This document shows, piece by piece, positions 1-5,106 of a DNA stretch of 6,272 nt. The stretch spans positions 1-6,272 of the forward strand of contig DEQB01000094.1 of assembly GCA_002359085.1 (NCBI GenBank), read 5' to 3'. The position numbers and the translations under genes are program-made. Source of the stretch: Erysipelothrix sp. UBA3377 (lineage in GTDB: Bacteria; Bacillota_I; Bacilli_A; Erysipelotrichales; Erysipelotrichaceae). Numbering within the stretch: the stretch's first letter is position 1; each line of letters begins with the position of its first letter. The notes below the pieces were generated by a model. The model ran no database searches, was not told the origin of the DNA, and saw only the letters and a program-made list of their open reading frames with translations.

Positions 1-368
1 AAGTTAATCATTTTTCTACCAAACATTTCTGTTATGGATTCATGCTTCACATCATACTTTTCAAAGCGTTTCAACCAATATTCCAAAGACGCATCATCCC
101 TTACCCTGAAGGTTGTTTTAGAGATGTCATTGGTTCCTTTTTTATGTGCTCCGATGCCTTTAAAATCAAAGAACGTCATATCCGTTCCCGGTCTTGCGCG
201 ATCATCCGCAAAGTATAAATGGTAGGTCGACAAATCGTCTTGATTCACATTTTTCTTAACCAAACGCATGCCCAATATATTTGTGTAAAACTCATAGATT
301 TTACGGGCACTACTGGTAATCGCTGTTACGTGGTGGATTCCACCCAATTCTTTAAGATTTTGTGTCAT
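1..368 (-). CDS. Ring-cleaving dioxygenase / glyoxalase-family protein, MhqO-like (3' end outside window)
   Basis: This is the N-terminal 122 codons of a VOC-superfamily protein; the frame runs open to the window edge. It starts MTQNLKELGGIHHVTAI and continues with LGMRLVKKNVNQDD (residues 32-45), a YHLYFAD segment (49-55) and PGTDMTFFDF (60-69). This order is typical of MhqO/YkcA/MhqA dioxygenases, which are linked in Bacillus to resistance to quinones and catechols. The His pair at 12-13 includes the expected first metal ligand. The ATG at 368 is chosen because GAGGAGAG lies at 378-385, about 9 nt upstream. The start lies inside the preceding gene, a 17-nt overlap in another frame, so the two are almost certainly co-transcribed and translationally coupled. 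Of the two paralogues this one keeps the more canonical family sequence. Substrate is not determinable from sequence. Confidence 0.85.
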   Translation of the reverse strand, partial: MTQNLKELGGIHHVTAITSSARKIYEFYTNILGMRLVKKNVNQDDLSTYHLYFADDRARPGTDMTFFDFKGIGAHKKGTNDISKTTFRVRDDASLEYWLKRFEKYDVKHESITEMFGRKMIN

Positions 369-1461
369 ATTCTTTCACTCTCCTCATGTATTTGGCTTTC
401 TCTATTTCTAGAAGTTTTGATTCATGTTCACTCAAACCGTCAACCTTTTGTTTTTTCAGTAAGTTCGCAATCACGCGTCTGTTTTTCTCTTTGGCCATCA
501 ACAATTCGTATTCTTGGCGATTGCGATATCCATAGGATTGCATCGTATCAATCTCACGTACAAATAAAGGCATAATGGACTCAAAGATTTCCGCTTTATG
601 GTCTTCAAAGTGTTCTGGAATGATAAAGCTTTCACCTAAGTGTGCCACAGGTTCATCGATGGTCACCCCTGGATTGATAGTCGCAAGCTCAATGAGTTGT
701 CCCCCTTTATCTCTAAAGTAAACAGCTTTGAAGTAATGTCTTTCTTTAACGGCCGTTGGATAATAACCCAAAGACTTTAGGTGTTGTTTCCAAGCTTCTG
801 CTTCATCATCTAAAATTTTGAAAGCAATGTGATGGACGGTGCCGCGATCTGATTGACCCATAGATTCATTTTGTTTTAACAGAATCAGGGTTCCCCCAAT
901 CTCATCGTGCATATGGAGATAAACATTCTCTTCATCTTCATTCACAACAATATAGCCCAAGACATTCACCAACATCTCTAAAGTTTTCTTATAATTGACA
1001 CTCAACAAACTTGCGCTATCCAAACCAATGATCGCATGGTCTTTATCAATACCATTAAATGACCACGGGTTGATGGGGTCATAGTCCTTCTCAACCAACA
1101 TCAGTCTCAAGCCATCGGGATCTTTAAAGTAAAGTCCCATATCGTGGGTTTCAACCGTTACATTGAAATGATTTAAACGGTCGATCCAAAATTGTGTAGT
1201 ATGTTTTGGTATTGCGAAAATTTGTGTTTTAACCTGTCCGCCACTTAACTCAACAGCTTCTGAATCGTTAAATGGAAAAGTAGTAACCAAGGGCGTTGTG
1301 CCATCTGTATTTGAAAAATATAAATGATGGGTCGCCTTGTTGTCGTAGTTTAATGTTTGTTTTACCAGTCTCATTCCCAAAACGGAAGCATAGAAGTCCA
1401 AACTTCTTTGTGCTTGTCCTACAATTGAGGAAATGTGATGGATTCCGTAAGTTTTTAGCAT
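352..1461 (-). CDS. Ring-cleaving dioxygenase / glyoxalase-family protein with C-terminal extension
   Basis: The product is a 369-residue two-module VOC protein related to MhqO. Visible landmarks are GIHHISSI (6-13), LGMRLVKQTLNYD (28-40), THHLYFS (44-50), GTVHHIAFKI (207-216), GGQLIELATINPGVTIDEP (253-271) and IPEHFEDHK (281-289). Candidate metal ligands are His8 or His9, His210 or His211, and Glu258. A GTG in frame at 1470 gives three more residues, but it forms part of the ribosome binding site GAGGTG (1468-1473). The ATG at 1461, 6 nt downstream, is the better start. Family members usually end near residue 300-315. Here about 65 charged, helical-looking residues follow (305-369), rich in Lys, Arg and Glu. 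The middle of the first module (about 55-90) is also unlike the neighbouring paralogue. Expected role: oxidation of quinone- or catechol-like electrophiles in the cytoplasm, inferred from family and from the MhqR-like operator in the promoter. Confidence 0.85.
   Translation of the reverse strand: MLKTYGIHHISSIVGQAQRSLDFYASVLGMRLVKQTLNYDNKATHHLYFSNTDGTTPLVTTFPFNDSEAVELSGGQVKTQIFAIPKHTTQFWIDRLNHFNVTVETHDMGLYFKDPDGLRLMLVEKDYDPINPWSFNGIDKDHAIIGLDSASLLSVNYKKTLEMLVNVLGYIVVNEDEENVYLHMHDEIGGTLILLKQNESMGQSDRGTVHHIAFKILDDEAEAWKQHLKSLGYYPTAVKERHYFKAVYFRDKGGQLIELATINPGVTIDEPVAHLGESFIIPEHFEDHKAEIFESIMPLFVREIDTMQSYGYRNRQEYELLMAKEKNRRVIANLLKKQKVDGLSEHESKLLEIEKAKYMRRVKEYDTKS
378..385 (-). promoter_or_regulatory. 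Ribosome binding site of the second dioxygenase gene
   Basis: GAGGAGAG on the minus strand sits within the last codons of the upstream dioxygenase gene, about 9 nt before the ATG at 368. It supports an internal, coupled start overlapping the upstream stop codon (352-354). Confidence 0.7.
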
Positions 1462-1467
1462 ATCTTT

Positions 1468-1473
1468 CACCTC
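1468..1473 (-). promoter_or_regulatory. Ribosome binding site that decides the dioxygenase start
   Basis: GAGGTG on the minus strand lies 6 nt before the ATG at 1461. Its last three bases are the alternative in-frame GTG start at 1470, which has no ribosome binding site of its own at proper spacing. This argues for ATG. Confidence 0.7.
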
Positions 1474-1481
1474 TTGGATAT

Positions 1482-1510
1482 ATTTTATTTCGAATTCGAA
1501 ATAAACTCAA
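1482..1510 (-). promoter_or_regulatory. Sigma-A-type promoter of the dioxygenase operon
   Basis: Minus strand: -35 TTGAGT (1510-1505), a 17-nt spacer (1504-1488) and -10 TAAAAT (1487-1482). Transcription would begin near 1475, giving a short leader of about 14 nt with the ribosome binding site at its very start. The spacer is occupied by a perfect palindrome, so a bound repressor would block RNA polymerase. Confidence 0.7.
1484..1505. promoter_or_regulatory. Perfect 22-bp palindrome, probable MhqR-type (MarR family) operator
   Basis: Each half reads TTTATTTCGAA and the centre is TTCGAATTCGAA. I checked all eleven base pairs of symmetry around 1494/1495. From established knowledge, the Bacillus subtilis MhqR operator is an inverted repeat with a TCGAATTCGA-type core that controls mhq dioxygenase/glyoxalase genes. 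The match in core, in target gene type and in placement between -35 and -10 makes an MhqR-like repressor the likely ligand. No such regulator gene is inside this window. Confidence 0.7.
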
Positions 1511-1528
1511 GTCTAATGCCCATTCATT

Positions 1529-1560
1529 AAAAAAAACCTTCAGTCAAAAGACTAAAGGTT
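1529..1560 (-). terminator. Rho-independent terminator of the pepV-acetyltransferase operon
   Basis: On the minus strand AACCTTTAGTC pairs with GACTGAAGGTT (11 bp with one U-G pair) around a TTTT loop, followed by a run of eight T. The acetyltransferase stop codon TAG (1554-1552) lies inside the 5' arm, so the hairpin overlaps the end of the gene. It separates this operon from the dioxygenase promoter, which begins 18 nt further on. Confidence 0.88.
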
Positions 1561-2058
1561 TCGTTGCCATTCATCACGCATCAATCCGTAAGCCAATAAA
1601 TCATGGTACTTCCCGTTTCGATACAACATATTACGCAATGTGCCCTCATGTTTAAAATTAAACTTCTCATAGAACTTGATCGCTCTTTCATTGAATGAAA
1701 AAACATGAAGATACAAACGATCTAAATTTAAGCCCTCAAAGCCATATTCTAAAAGTGTATGCATCATCTGTGAACCATATCCTTTAGACCAGTAATCTTT
1801 TTCACCAATCACAATCGCAAGTTCAGCATGGCGATTTCTTTCATCAAGCTTCATCAAGGCGATGGTCCCAATATAGACACCATCCACAGATGCAATGTAA
1901 GTATGACCATTCACCAGTATTTGGGCCCAATCTTCAATTTCTTCATAAGATCTGGGTCTTAAAAATTCACTTTGATCAAAAACAGCGACCGTTTCATCAT
2001 TACGCCATTTATAGTATGTGGGAATGTGCTGCTCCACAAATTTTTCGTACTGTATCAT
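1552..2058 (-). CDS. GNAT-family N-acetyltransferase, RimJ/RimL/SpeG-like
   Basis: This is a 168-residue single-domain acetyltransferase, the usual size for the RimJ/RimL-like group, which transfers acetyl from acetyl-CoA to an amine. The acetyl-CoA pyrophosphate loop is seen as WSKGYGSQMM (90-99), with the strand AELAIVIG before it (78-85). The later NERAIKFYEKFNFKHEGTLR (123-142) is the characteristic helix and strand of the group, and YGLMRDEW (157-164) is a typical C-terminus. The start at 2058 follows a strong AGGAGG (2069-2064) with 5-nt spacing; that site overlaps the stop codon of the dipeptidase gene, leaving a 9-nt gap. The two genes therefore form an operon, ended by the hairpin that covers this gene's stop codon. 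The acceptor (ribosomal protein, polyamine, antibiotic or other small molecule) cannot be told from the sequence. Confidence 0.9.
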   Translation of the reverse strand: MIQYEKFVEQHIPTYYKWRNDETVAVFDQSEFLRPRSYEEIEDWAQILVNGHTYIASVDGVYIGTIALMKLDERNRHAELAIVIGEKDYWSKGYGSQMMHTLLEYGFEGLNLDRLYLHVFSFNERAIKFYEKFNFKHEGTLRNMLYRNGKYHDLLAYGLMRDEWQRNL

Positions 2059-2067
2059 TCAAACCTC

Positions 2068-3345
2068 CTATACCAATTTCTCAAAGGCATGCATGTATAC
2101 TTCAATGGCCTTTTTGGTATTTTCTATATCAATAAATTCATTGGCTTGGTGAGCACTCATCACATCATCTGGGAATTGTGGACCAAAGGCCACAATGTTA
2201 TCCATAGCGCGTGCGTAAGTCGCACCACCCATCTTTAACGGTTTCGCACCTAAATCATGGGTGACCGCTTTATAACTCTCCATAAGCGCTAAAACAAGCG
2301 GTGAGTCCTCTGGAATGTATAAGTGATGTAAACCACTGATACGCTCAACACTTAAGTGATGGGGATCACTGATTGAATGGACCCCTTTGAGTATGTCTTT
2401 TTCTGTATAACTGACAGGATAACGGATATCCAAAGAAACGCCGCCATCTATTGCTTTCCCCACATTGAAGGTTAAGGGTCCAGATACTGAGTCCACAAAC
2501 TGTGACATCACATCCCCTTCATACAAATCGACCACAAAGTTCTCAACATCTTTAGAAACACCCATTTCTTTTAAAATCTTTGAGAGATAGTAAATCGCAT
2601 TCTCTCCTTCTTCTGGTGTAGATGCATGGGCAGATTTTCCATAAACTGTTAAGATATCATCTTCCAATTTATAACGATAACCCAACGTATCCCCTAAAGG
2701 TTTAACCAATTGAACCGTTGCGTGACTGGCGACTGCATTGTAGCTGTCTCCACCCTCAATGTTTGAGCTATCGCCTCTTAACATGAGTTGAACCATACCC
2801 TTTTCAACGTTCACCAATGGGAAGTCTGCATCAGGCGCAAAACCCATCACAGGTAGTGCTTCTTTTGCTTTATACGCATCCAAACAGCGCCATAAATTCT
2901 CTTCATCGGTTCCGAAAATAAAGCGTACTTTCTTTGAAAGTGTAAAGCCTTCATCCAATAACCACCGTAACCCAAACATGGCTGCCAGGGTAGGTCCCTT
3001 GTCATCACTGGTACCACGACCATAGAGTTTACCGTTTCGTTCACTGAGTAGATAGGGATCACTGTCCCAATCTTCTAAATTTCCTTCATCCACAACATCG
3101 ATATGACATAAAACCGCAAACAAATCGCCACTGCCAATCTCCGCATAACCATAATACCCTTCTGGGTCTTTGAATGTATTGAATCCCAAACTTTCTGATA
3201 TCTCCAACACTTTATCCAAGGCCTGATTGATGCCTGCTCCAAAAGGTAAGGCATCATCACTTAAGACACTGCGTATTTTAATGAGTTCTGATAAATTGGC
3301 TTTGTATGTTTCAAAACCATGTTCAATTTTATTTTTTCTTTCCAT
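2068..3345 (-). CDS. pepV: Sapep/PepV-type metal-dependent dipeptidase (peptidase M20)
   Basis: The product is 425 residues, close to but slightly shorter than usual PepV/Sapep proteins (about 440-470). These cytoplasmic enzymes use two metal ions to cut dipeptides with an unblocked N-terminus and supply amino acids. The metal site appears complete: His81 in LCHIDVV, Asp114 in GRGTSDDKGP (109-118), Glu148 (general base) and Glu149 in GTDEEN, Asp172 in PDADFP, and His399 in MSAHQANEF. The lid motif GKSAHASTPEEGENA (236-250) is also present. The ATG at 3345 follows GAAGGGA (3357-3351). It is the first gene of an operon with the acetyltransferase and is divergent from the racemase gene, with only 65 nt between start codons. 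PepV is the best family name; the exact dipeptide preference is unknown. Confidence 0.93.
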   Translation of the reverse strand: MERKNKIEHGFETYKANLSELIKIRSVLSDDALPFGAGINQALDKVLEISESLGFNTFKDPEGYYGYAEIGSGDLFAVLCHIDVVDEGNLEDWDSDPYLLSERNGKLYGRGTSDDKGPTLAAMFGLRWLLDEGFTLSKKVRFIFGTDEENLWRCLDAYKAKEALPVMGFAPDADFPLVNVEKGMVQLMLRGDSSNIEGGDSYNAVASHATVQLVKPLGDTLGYRYKLEDDILTVYGKSAHASTPEEGENAIYYLSKILKEMGVSKDVENFVVDLYEGDVMSQFVDSVSGPLTFNVGKAIDGGVSLDIRYPVSYTEKDILKGVHSISDPHHLSVERISGLHHLYIPEDSPLVLALMESYKAVTHDLGAKPLKMGGATYARAMDNIVAFGPQFPDDVMSAHQANEFIDIENTKKAIEVYMHAFEKLV

Positions 3346-3357
3346 AGTTTTCCCTTC

Positions 3358-3386
3358 TTGTTTAATGTATGTATCTCTATTATAAT
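3358..3386 (+). promoter_or_regulatory. Sigma-A-type promoter of the alanine racemase gene
   Basis: TTGTTT (3358-3363), a 17-nt spacer and a perfect TATAAT (3381-3386). Transcription would start near 3393, about 18 nt before the ATG at 3411. The region lies within the 65-nt space shared with pepV, so the two promoters physically overlap. Confidence 0.7.
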
Positions 3387-3421
3387 CTATATTATAGAAA
3401 GAAGGAAATTATGAACTACAA
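3379..3421 (-). promoter_or_regulatory. Probable pepV promoter region (divergent, overlaps the racemase promoter)
   Basis: Two perfect TATAAT hexamers occur on the minus strand, at 3396-3391 and 3384-3379. The first has a poor -35 TTGTAG (3421-3416) with a long 19-nt spacer; the second has TTCCTT (3407-3402) with 17 nt. I cannot choose between them. Either leads to a leader of roughly 25-40 nt before pepV. Confidence 0.45.
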
Positions 3422-4517
3422 TTCTACTTTCATTGTGGATACAAAACGTATCAAAAAGTACCTTGACAAAATATTAAACAACATTTCCGATACCACCCAA
3501 GTCATTCCCGTACTTAAAGCCAACGCTTATGGACATGGACTCATTGGGGTAGCGGAAGTTTTTGAGGATTACCCACAAATTCAATACATCGCCATTGCGC
3601 ACCCTTTTGAAGCCATTCAGTTGAAACAAGCCCATATCAGTAAAAAAATTATGCTCGTTTGCGCAATTACCCAATCCCAACTTGAAGAGATGGTGGATCA
3701 TAAGATTGAGTTATTACTCCATGATTATACATCCATCACAAAAATACGTGAATATCTTTTAGAAAACAATATTTCCAATTATCCCGTTCACCTAAAAATC
3801 AATACGGGACTCAATCGTTTGGGATTCAAACCCGAATCACTCTTAGACATCATTGATTTATTAAAGGATGATGTATTTAGTATTCAATCCGTTTATACAC
3901 ATTTTATTGAAGGTGCGAAAGTTGAATCAAACATCTCCTACAAACAAAAAGAAAGATTTGATCAAGCAATTGAAATCTTAGACACACAAAACGTCCCATA
4001 CGGATTCAAACACATGTGTGACAGTGGTGCTTATGAATGGTTTAAAGAAGCGCACTATGACGCGATTAGAATTGGGCGTGCCCTGTATATGGATAACCCG
4101 TATAAAGAAGATCGCTTTAAAGATGCGGGGAGTTGGGAAGCAACACTCCTTTCAAAAAGGAAATTAAATGAAGGTGAATCCATTGGGTATGGTCAAGCAT
4201 TCACTGCTTCCAAAGAGATGGACATTGGGATTATGAACGTTGGTTATGGGGATGGGATGATGATTTTAGACTCAAATATCAAAAGATATACCTTGATAAG
4301 GGATAAGAAAGCTCCCATTCTTTCGATTGCGATGGATCAAACGTATTTGGATATTACAGACATTGACGCTGAAATTGGGGATACCATTACGATCTTTGGT
4401 TCTACCCCTACCCATGGGTATCTATCGACGCATGATACCACCAAACAGTTTGATGATGAGGGGTGTACTTTGACCACATTAATTTCAAACCGTGTTAAAA
4501 GAAAATTTATAAAGTAA
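3411..4517 (+). CDS. alr: Alanine racemase family PLP enzyme, divergent
   Basis: The 368-residue product has the fold type III (Alr) layout. Lys36 in PVLKANAYGHG (33-43) should bind PLP. KINTGLNRLGF (129-139), His164 in THF, and IRIGRALY (219-226) with PLP-contacting Arg220 follow. Tyr260 in ESIGYGQAF is the expected second catalytic base, and MDQTYLDIT (308-316) completes the active site. The upstream ATG at 3369 would overlap the promoter; the ATG at 3411 has AAGAAGGAA 2-10 nt before it and gives a standard N-terminus. Departures from common Alr sequences are CDSGA (203-207) for the usual ANSAG-like motif, VGYGDGMMI where GYADGYPR is usual, and Cys352 near the place of the usual Tyr of PYE. 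The classical role is L-Ala/D-Ala interconversion for peptidoglycan; another amino acid substrate is possible. It stands alone, divergent from pepV. Confidence 0.85.
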   Translation: MNYNSTFIVDTKRIKKYLDKILNNISDTTQVIPVLKANAYGHGLIGVAEVFEDYPQIQYIAIAHPFEAIQLKQAHISKKIMLVCAITQSQLEEMVDHKIELLLHDYTSITKIREYLLENNISNYPVHLKINTGLNRLGFKPESLLDIIDLLKDDVFSIQSVYTHFIEGAKVESNISYKQKERFDQAIEILDTQNVPYGFKHMCDSGAYEWFKEAHYDAIRIGRALYMDNPYKEDRFKDAGSWEATLLSKRKLNEGESIGYGQAFTASKEMDIGIMNVGYGDGMMILDSNIKRYTLIRDKKAPILSIAMDQTYLDITDIDAEIGDTITIFGSTPTHGYLSTHDTTKQFDDEGCTLTTLISNRVKRKFIK

Positions 4518-4530
4518 TTTAGTATACGAT

Positions 4531-4559
4531 TAGACTTTTCGTGGCTTTTATAATATAAT
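4531..4559 (+). promoter_or_regulatory. Promoter of the putative small RNA
   Basis: TAGACT (4531-4536), a 17-nt spacer and TATAAT (4554-4559); a second, overlapping TATAAT sits at 4549-4554. The predicted start, near 4566, coincides with the first base of a hairpin. It lies 14 nt after the racemase stop codon, and no terminator intervenes. Confidence 0.6.
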
Positions 4560-4565
4560 ATTAAT

Positions 4566-4657
4566 GTCCAGTAAATGGACAGGGATTTTGATTCAAAATC
4601 GTTTCCCTTGGGCACAGGACCACTTCCCCCCCATAAGTCCTGTGCCCTCTTTTTTTT
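4566..4657 (+). ncRNA. Putative structured small RNA of about 92 nt, family not recognised
   Basis: Three consecutive hairpins fill the segment between a good promoter and a U-tract. Hairpin 1: GTCCA/TGGAC with loop GTAAA (4566-4580). Hairpin 2: GATTTTG/CAAAATC with loop ATT (4584-4600), plus AGG/CCT closing pairs (4581-4583 with 4606-4608) around a 3' bulge. Hairpin 3: GGGCACAGGAC/GTCCTGTGCCC, an 11-bp perfect stem (4610-4620 with 4637-4647) whose 16-nt loop holds seven C in a row (4626-4632). There is no coding potential with a ribosome binding site. C-rich loops of this sort are known in staphylococcal Rsa RNAs, where they pair with ribosome binding sites. That function here is inference. 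The alternative is that this is just the structured 3' UTR of the racemase mRNA. Confidence 0.5.
4610..4657 (+). terminator. Strong rho-independent terminator (racemase gene and putative small RNA)
   Basis: An 11-bp perfect GC-rich stem, GGGCACAGGAC with GTCCTGTGCCC, and a 16-nt loop, followed by TCT and seven T. It is the first terminator-like structure after the racemase stop codon, so it should end both transcripts. Confidence 0.88.
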
Positions 4658-4667
4658 ATCTATATAC

Positions 4668-4698
4668 ACCCTCACGTTTCTGTGGGGGTTTTTTTTTT
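4668..4698 (+). terminator. Second plus-strand terminator in tandem
   Basis: ACCCTCAC pairs with GTGGGGGT (8 bp, one U-G) around loop GTTTCT, followed by a ten-T tract (4689-4698). It backs up the terminator about 10 nt upstream and shields the opposing minus-strand remnant. Confidence 0.8.
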
Positions 4699-4727
4699 AA
4701 AAAAAATCAGCACATAAAATGTACTGA
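4699..4727 (-). terminator. Minus-strand terminator after the SIS-domain remnant
   Basis: On the minus strand TCAGTACAT pairs with ATGTGCTGA (9 bp with one U-G) around a 3-nt loop, followed by eight T (4706-4699). It lies 28 nt after the stop codon of the isomerase remnant and abuts the plus-strand terminator in a T10-A8 run. Confidence 0.78.
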
Positions 4728-4755
4728 CTTTTATTCAAATAGATTAAATAGGATC

Positions 4756-4965
4756 TTACGAATCAAACAGACTGCTTTCTAACATCAAACAGATATGATG
4801 ATAGATCGCAAGATGGTATTCTTGTACTTTATAGGTTTCACTTTCTGGTACGCAAATGGCAATGTCTGCGAATGCTTTTAATTTACCACCCGTTTCTCCA
4901 CTAAGGAGAATGGTTTTAAGACCTTGGGTTTTTGCCACTTTAAATGCATTGTTTATACGATACAT
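4756..4965 (-). pseudogene. C-terminal remnant of a GmhA-type SIS-domain sugar isomerase
   Basis: Only 69 codons remain of a family that is normally about 190-200 residues. The piece matches the C-terminal third of D-sedoheptulose-7-phosphate isomerase-like proteins: GLKTILLSGETGGKLKAFAD (15-34), ICVPESETYKVQEYH (37-51) and IYHHICLMLE (54-63). Gln48 and His56 have the spacing of the catalytic Gln and His of GmhA. The sugar-phosphate-binding N-terminal half and its serine-rich loops are absent. Extending the frame upstream gives only a Phe-rich stretch and a stop (4987-4989), inside a terminator hairpin. The start context is poor, with a weak GGA about 12 nt upstream. The reading frame itself is undamaged and a terminator follows, so the loss of the 5' part may be fairly recent. 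A separately translated fragment cannot be excluded. Confidence 0.75.
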
Positions 4966-4976
4966 TATTTTAATCC

Positions 4977-5014
4977 AAAAAAAGAACTAGAGTGGATTTT
5001 GTCCATTCTAGTCC
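4977..5014 (-). terminator. Rho-independent terminator, probably of the response regulator-HAD operon
   Basis: On the minus strand GGACTAGAATGGA pairs with TCCACTCTAGTTC around CAAAA (12-13 bp with one A-C mismatch and an end G-U), followed by CTTTTTTT-like U-rich sequence (T run 4983-4977). It lies about 93 nt after the HAD stop codon and only 11 nt before the isomerase remnant, so read-through transcription of the remnant should be low. Confidence 0.8.
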
Positions 5015-5017
5015 CTT

Positions 5018-5057
5018 ACTGTAACATAGGGTCTCAATTATCCCATAATATCACAGT
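5018..5057. repeat. Imperfect inverted repeat between HAD gene and its terminator
   Basis: Plus-strand ACTGTAACATAGGG (5018-5031) is nearly complementary to CCCATAATATCACAGT (5042-5057), with a loop of about 10 nt and a few mismatches or bulges. No T tract follows on either strand. The rest of 5058-5106 shows nothing recognisable. It could be a 3' UTR structure or debris of the deleted region. Confidence 0.4.
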
Positions 5058-5106
5058 GTAAAACTCTGAGTCTTTACAAGTTAATTTAGATTGCCATAAA
5101 ACCGAC

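Noticed and set aside
1462..1470. GTG start at 1470 for the dioxygenase, adding three residues
   Set aside because: The GTG is part of the GAGGTG ribosome binding site of the ATG at 1461, and the longer form has no properly spaced site.
1268..1655. Open frames on either strand over the dioxygenase start and acetyltransferase end
   Set aside because: They cross a promoter, an operator and a terminator, resemble no family and are shadows of the real genes.
3369..3410. Earlier ATG at 3369 for the racemase, adding 14 residues
   Set aside because: It lies upstream of the -10 box at 3381-3386, so it would not be on the transcript, and the added residues are unlike the family. The ATG at 3411 has a good ribosome binding site.
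4566..4657. Assignment of the small RNA to 6S, SRP, tmRNA or a riboswitch
   Set aside because: The open-bubble shape of 6S, the GGAAGCAGCC-type SRP loop, tRNA-like ends of tmRNA and known riboswitch cores are not visible, and no gene follows it on the plus strand.
4564..4782. 72-codon plus-strand ORF across the small RNA and the terminators
   Set aside because: It is made of terminator stems and T/A tracts (runs of Phe and Lys), has no ribosome binding site, and its start would lie at or before the predicted transcript start.
5015..5106. tRNA or attachment site in the gap after the HAD gene
   Set aside because: No cloverleaf or T-loop consensus is seen, and there is no integrase or repeated end in the window.
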